Below, piece after piece: positions 4,214 to 5,646 of a stretch of DNA of 5,646 nt. The position numbers and the translations under genes were made by a program. The stretch's first letter is position 1. Each line of letters starts with the position of its first letter. The stretch is from an uncultured Clostridium sp. Its GTDB lineage: Bacteria; Bacillota_A; Clostridia; TANB77; CAG-508. The notes beneath the pieces were generated by a model, which ran no database searches, was not told where the DNA came from, and worked only from the letters and a program-made list of their open reading frames with translations. Location of the stretch: assembly GCA_905200315.1 (NCBI GenBank), contig CAJKKA010000110.1:1-5646 (forward strand), read 5' to 3'.

Positions 4214-5646
4214 TTATATTCCAATCATTTCAAAAGTATTCTTATATCCACTAGTATAGCCATTAGACAATTTTCCGTTACCACAATCTCCACAAGCCCA
4301 AATATTCCCATCCTCATCTAATGCAACACTATGATTATTTCCAGCTGATATTTTTTTGAATTTTACTCCTTTTGCACTTTCTGTTTCAACTTTCGTTGGA
4401 ATTGCAATTTTTTTATTTTTTTCTTGTCCTATTTGTCCACGAGAATTGTCTCCCCATGACCACAGATTTCCATCTATATCTATTGCTAATGACTGATATT
4501 CTCCTGCAGAAACCTGCGAAAATTTTATACCATTTGTATTTAACATAGTTGGAACATTACTCTGTTTCTCAGTACCTTCTAGTATTCTTCCAAGTTGTGT
4601 ATAACTATTATCTCCCCAAGACCATATATTTCCACTTTCATCTATTGCAAGTACGTGGTATTCTCCCGCTGATATTTCTTTAAATTTTGTATTTTCTGTA
4701 TTTATTTCTTGAGGTACCAAGCTTTCCTTAACACTTTTTTCTAATCCTAACTGTCCCCATGAATTATTTCCCCATGACCACAGATTTCCATTTATATCTA
4801 TTGCAATTGTACAATTCCAAGCATTAGTTGAAGTACCTCCTGCACTTATTTTCTTAAATGTTGTATTCACATTTAATTTTATTGGAGTGCCTGTAGTTCC
4901 ATTCGTTCCATTTCCCAATGTTCTGGCTCCCCATACCCATATATTGCCATCTTCATCTATTGCTCTTGATAATGTATCTTGGTTAGCAACTTCTTTAAAT
5001 AATTTTCCATCTGTTTTTATTTCTGTAATTTCATAATTTGCATTATTTTTTATTCCATTTCCTATTTGTCCATAAGTATTATGTCCCCATGCATATAAAT
5101 TATTTTCATTATCCAAAGCAAAAAAGTGATCATCCCTTATTCCACATTTTATTTCTTTTAGATTTTTCCCTTCTATCATTTTTGTAAATTGAGTTGAGCT
5201 CAAACTTCCTTTTCCATTTGGATCTCCATGACTTGAAAAACCTGAATACCATAAATCTCCTTTTTTATCTATTGCAAATGTTGCATTTTCTCCTGCTTCT
5301 ATATCTTCATATTTCCTTGTTACTTTTACATTTATTTTTTCCGTTTGTTTTTTATTTCCGGCTTTATCATATGCTACTACATATATACTATATTGAGTTC
5401 CAGACAAATTATTTATTACATTTGTTGTATATATTTCTTCTTTATTATCTCCATCTATTACATGGTATTCTATTTTTTCTATTCCACTTTCTTCATCTTC
5501 CGCATTTACTGTTATTTTTAAGCCTTCTTCTGTGTTTTCTATTCTTTCTATTTCGCATTTTGTAGGTGCATTTGTATCTATATTTTTTATATCTATTGTT
5601 TTGTTTGTCGTAGTTCCTTGATTATCTGTTACTTCATATTTGAATG
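4214..5646 (-). CDS. Ig-like plus RCC1 beta-propeller protein, C-terminal part (N-terminus beyond window)
   Basis: The reading frame is open to the right edge; 476 residues are visible, then a TAA at 4214-4216. A TTG at 5405-5407 is an internal Leu, not the start. Residues 1-23 look like the end of one Ig-like module (FKYEVTDNQG then TIDIKNID). Residues about 24-110 form another (TNAPT, GLKITVNAEDEESGIEKIEY, YSIYVVAYDKAGNKKQTEKI). From residue 114 there are seven RCC1 repeats with cores AIDKKGDLW, ALDNENNLY, AIDEDGNIW, AIDINGNLW, AIDESGNIW, AIDIDGNLW and ALDEDGNIW, spaced 52-54 residues: enough for a closed seven-bladed propeller. The protein ends just after blade 7, with no LPXTG or C-terminal membrane anchor. 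Bacterial RCC1/Ig proteins are usually exported, so a surface or secreted binding role is likely, but the signal peptide is out of view and the ligand is unknown. Confidence 0.88.
   Translation of the reverse strand, partial: FKYEVTDNQGTTTNKTIDIKNIDTNAPTKCEIERIENTEEGLKITVNAEDEESGIEKIEYHVIDGDNKEEIYTTNVINNLSGTQYSIYVVAYDKAGNKKQTEKINVKVTRKYEDIEAGENATFAIDKKGDLWYSGFSSHGDPNGKGSLSSTQFTKMIEGKNLKEIKCGIRDDHFFALDNENNLYAWGHNTYGQIGNGIKNNANYEITEIKTDGKLFKEVANQDTLSRAIDEDGNIWVWGARTLGNGTNGTTGTPIKLNVNTTFKKISAGGTSTNAWNCTIAIDINGNLWSWGNNSWGQLGLEKSVKESLVPQEINTENTKFKEISAGEYHVLAIDESGNIWSWGDNSYTQLGRILEGTEKQSNVPTMLNTNGIKFSQVSAGEYQSLAIDIDGNLWSWGDNSRGQIGQEKNKKIAIPTKVETESAKGVKFKKISAGNNHSVALDEDGNIWACGDCGNGKLSNGYTSGYKNTFEMIGI
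4451..4486. repeat. 36-bp direct repeat, copy A (blade 6)
   Basis: This stretch matches 4769-4804 at 35 of 36 bases by hand comparison. It encodes the AIDIDGNLWSWGD core of blade 6. The partner lies 318 bp away, two repeat lengths. Confidence 0.8.
4769..4804. repeat. 36-bp direct repeat, copy B (blade 4)
   Basis: Partner of 4451-4486, with one base different. It encodes the AIDINGNLWSWGN core of blade 4. Near-identity at the DNA level suggests recent duplication or gene conversion between these blades. Confidence 0.8.

Larger units (their letters stand above)
4217..5296 (-). repeat. Seven tandem RCC1 repeats (protein-level, about 53 residues each)
   Basis: The A-[IL]-D core recurs at visible residues 124, 176, 228, 281, 333, 387 and 441, a period of 52-54. 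Typical units read SAGEYHVLAIDESGNIWSWG followed by DNSYTQLG. Blade 1 (WYSGFSSHGDPN) and blade 7 (WACGDCGNGKLSNG) depart most from the consensus. The central blades 4-6 are most alike. Confidence 0.9.

Noticed and set aside
5405..5407. TTG as start of the RCC1 protein
   Set aside because: The frame stays open to the window edge with a recognisable Ig-like domain upstream, and no ribosome binding site precedes the TTG.
5194..5565. Plus-strand Leu/His/Phe-rich 123-codon frame
   Set aside because: Antisense shadow of the Ig/RCC1 coding strand.

Overview
The window is very AT-rich, with strong purine-rich ribosome binding sites, A/T-ending codons and hairpin-plus-T-run terminators. Together with the gene families present, this points to a low-GC Firmicute, most likely a gut-type Clostridia lineage. 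This is inference; there is no rRNA or other taxonomic marker here.

Layout. (1) Bases 1-298, minus strand: the 5' part of a REP-associated tyrosine transposase (RAYT). It is interrupted by two GC-rich 30-bp palindromic repeats and its frame is broken next to the first one; the gene runs off the left edge. (2) Bases 299-623: a divergent AT-rich intergenic region. It holds a good minus-strand promoter for the transposase, a 14-bp inverted repeat and a plus-strand -10 element for the next operon. (3) Bases 624-2047, plus strand: a two-gene operon encoding a short NfeD-family membrane protein and an SPFH/stomatin-type protein, closed by a strong intrinsic terminator. (4) Bases 2077-2914, plus strand: a monocistronic unit encoding a 220-residue protein that appears to join a sigma-factor region-4-like helix-turn-helix to an RNA polymerase alpha C-terminal-like domain, with its own promoter, leader and terminator. 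(5) Bases 2929-4071, minus strand: a complete class V cysteine desulfurase (NifS/IscS type). Its Shine-Dalgarno sequence lies inside a perfect 15-bp hairpin. (6) Bases 4214-5646, minus strand: the C-terminal 476 residues of a probably surface or secreted protein, made of Ig-like modules followed by a complete seven-repeat RCC1 beta-propeller; its N-terminus is beyond the right edge.

Functional links. NfeD and SPFH proteins are known partners in membrane organisation. The cysteine desulfurase supplies sulfur for Fe-S clusters or tRNA thiolation and lies downstream of the RCC1 gene on the same strand, so the hairpin between them could end the first transcript, limit translation of the second, or both. 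The sigma4/alphaCTD-like protein is the least ordinary gene: it combines the two RNA polymerase modules that normally read the -35 and UP elements, without the region-2 module needed to open a promoter. I found no evidence for a multi-gene novel system, CRISPR array, tRNA or rRNA.
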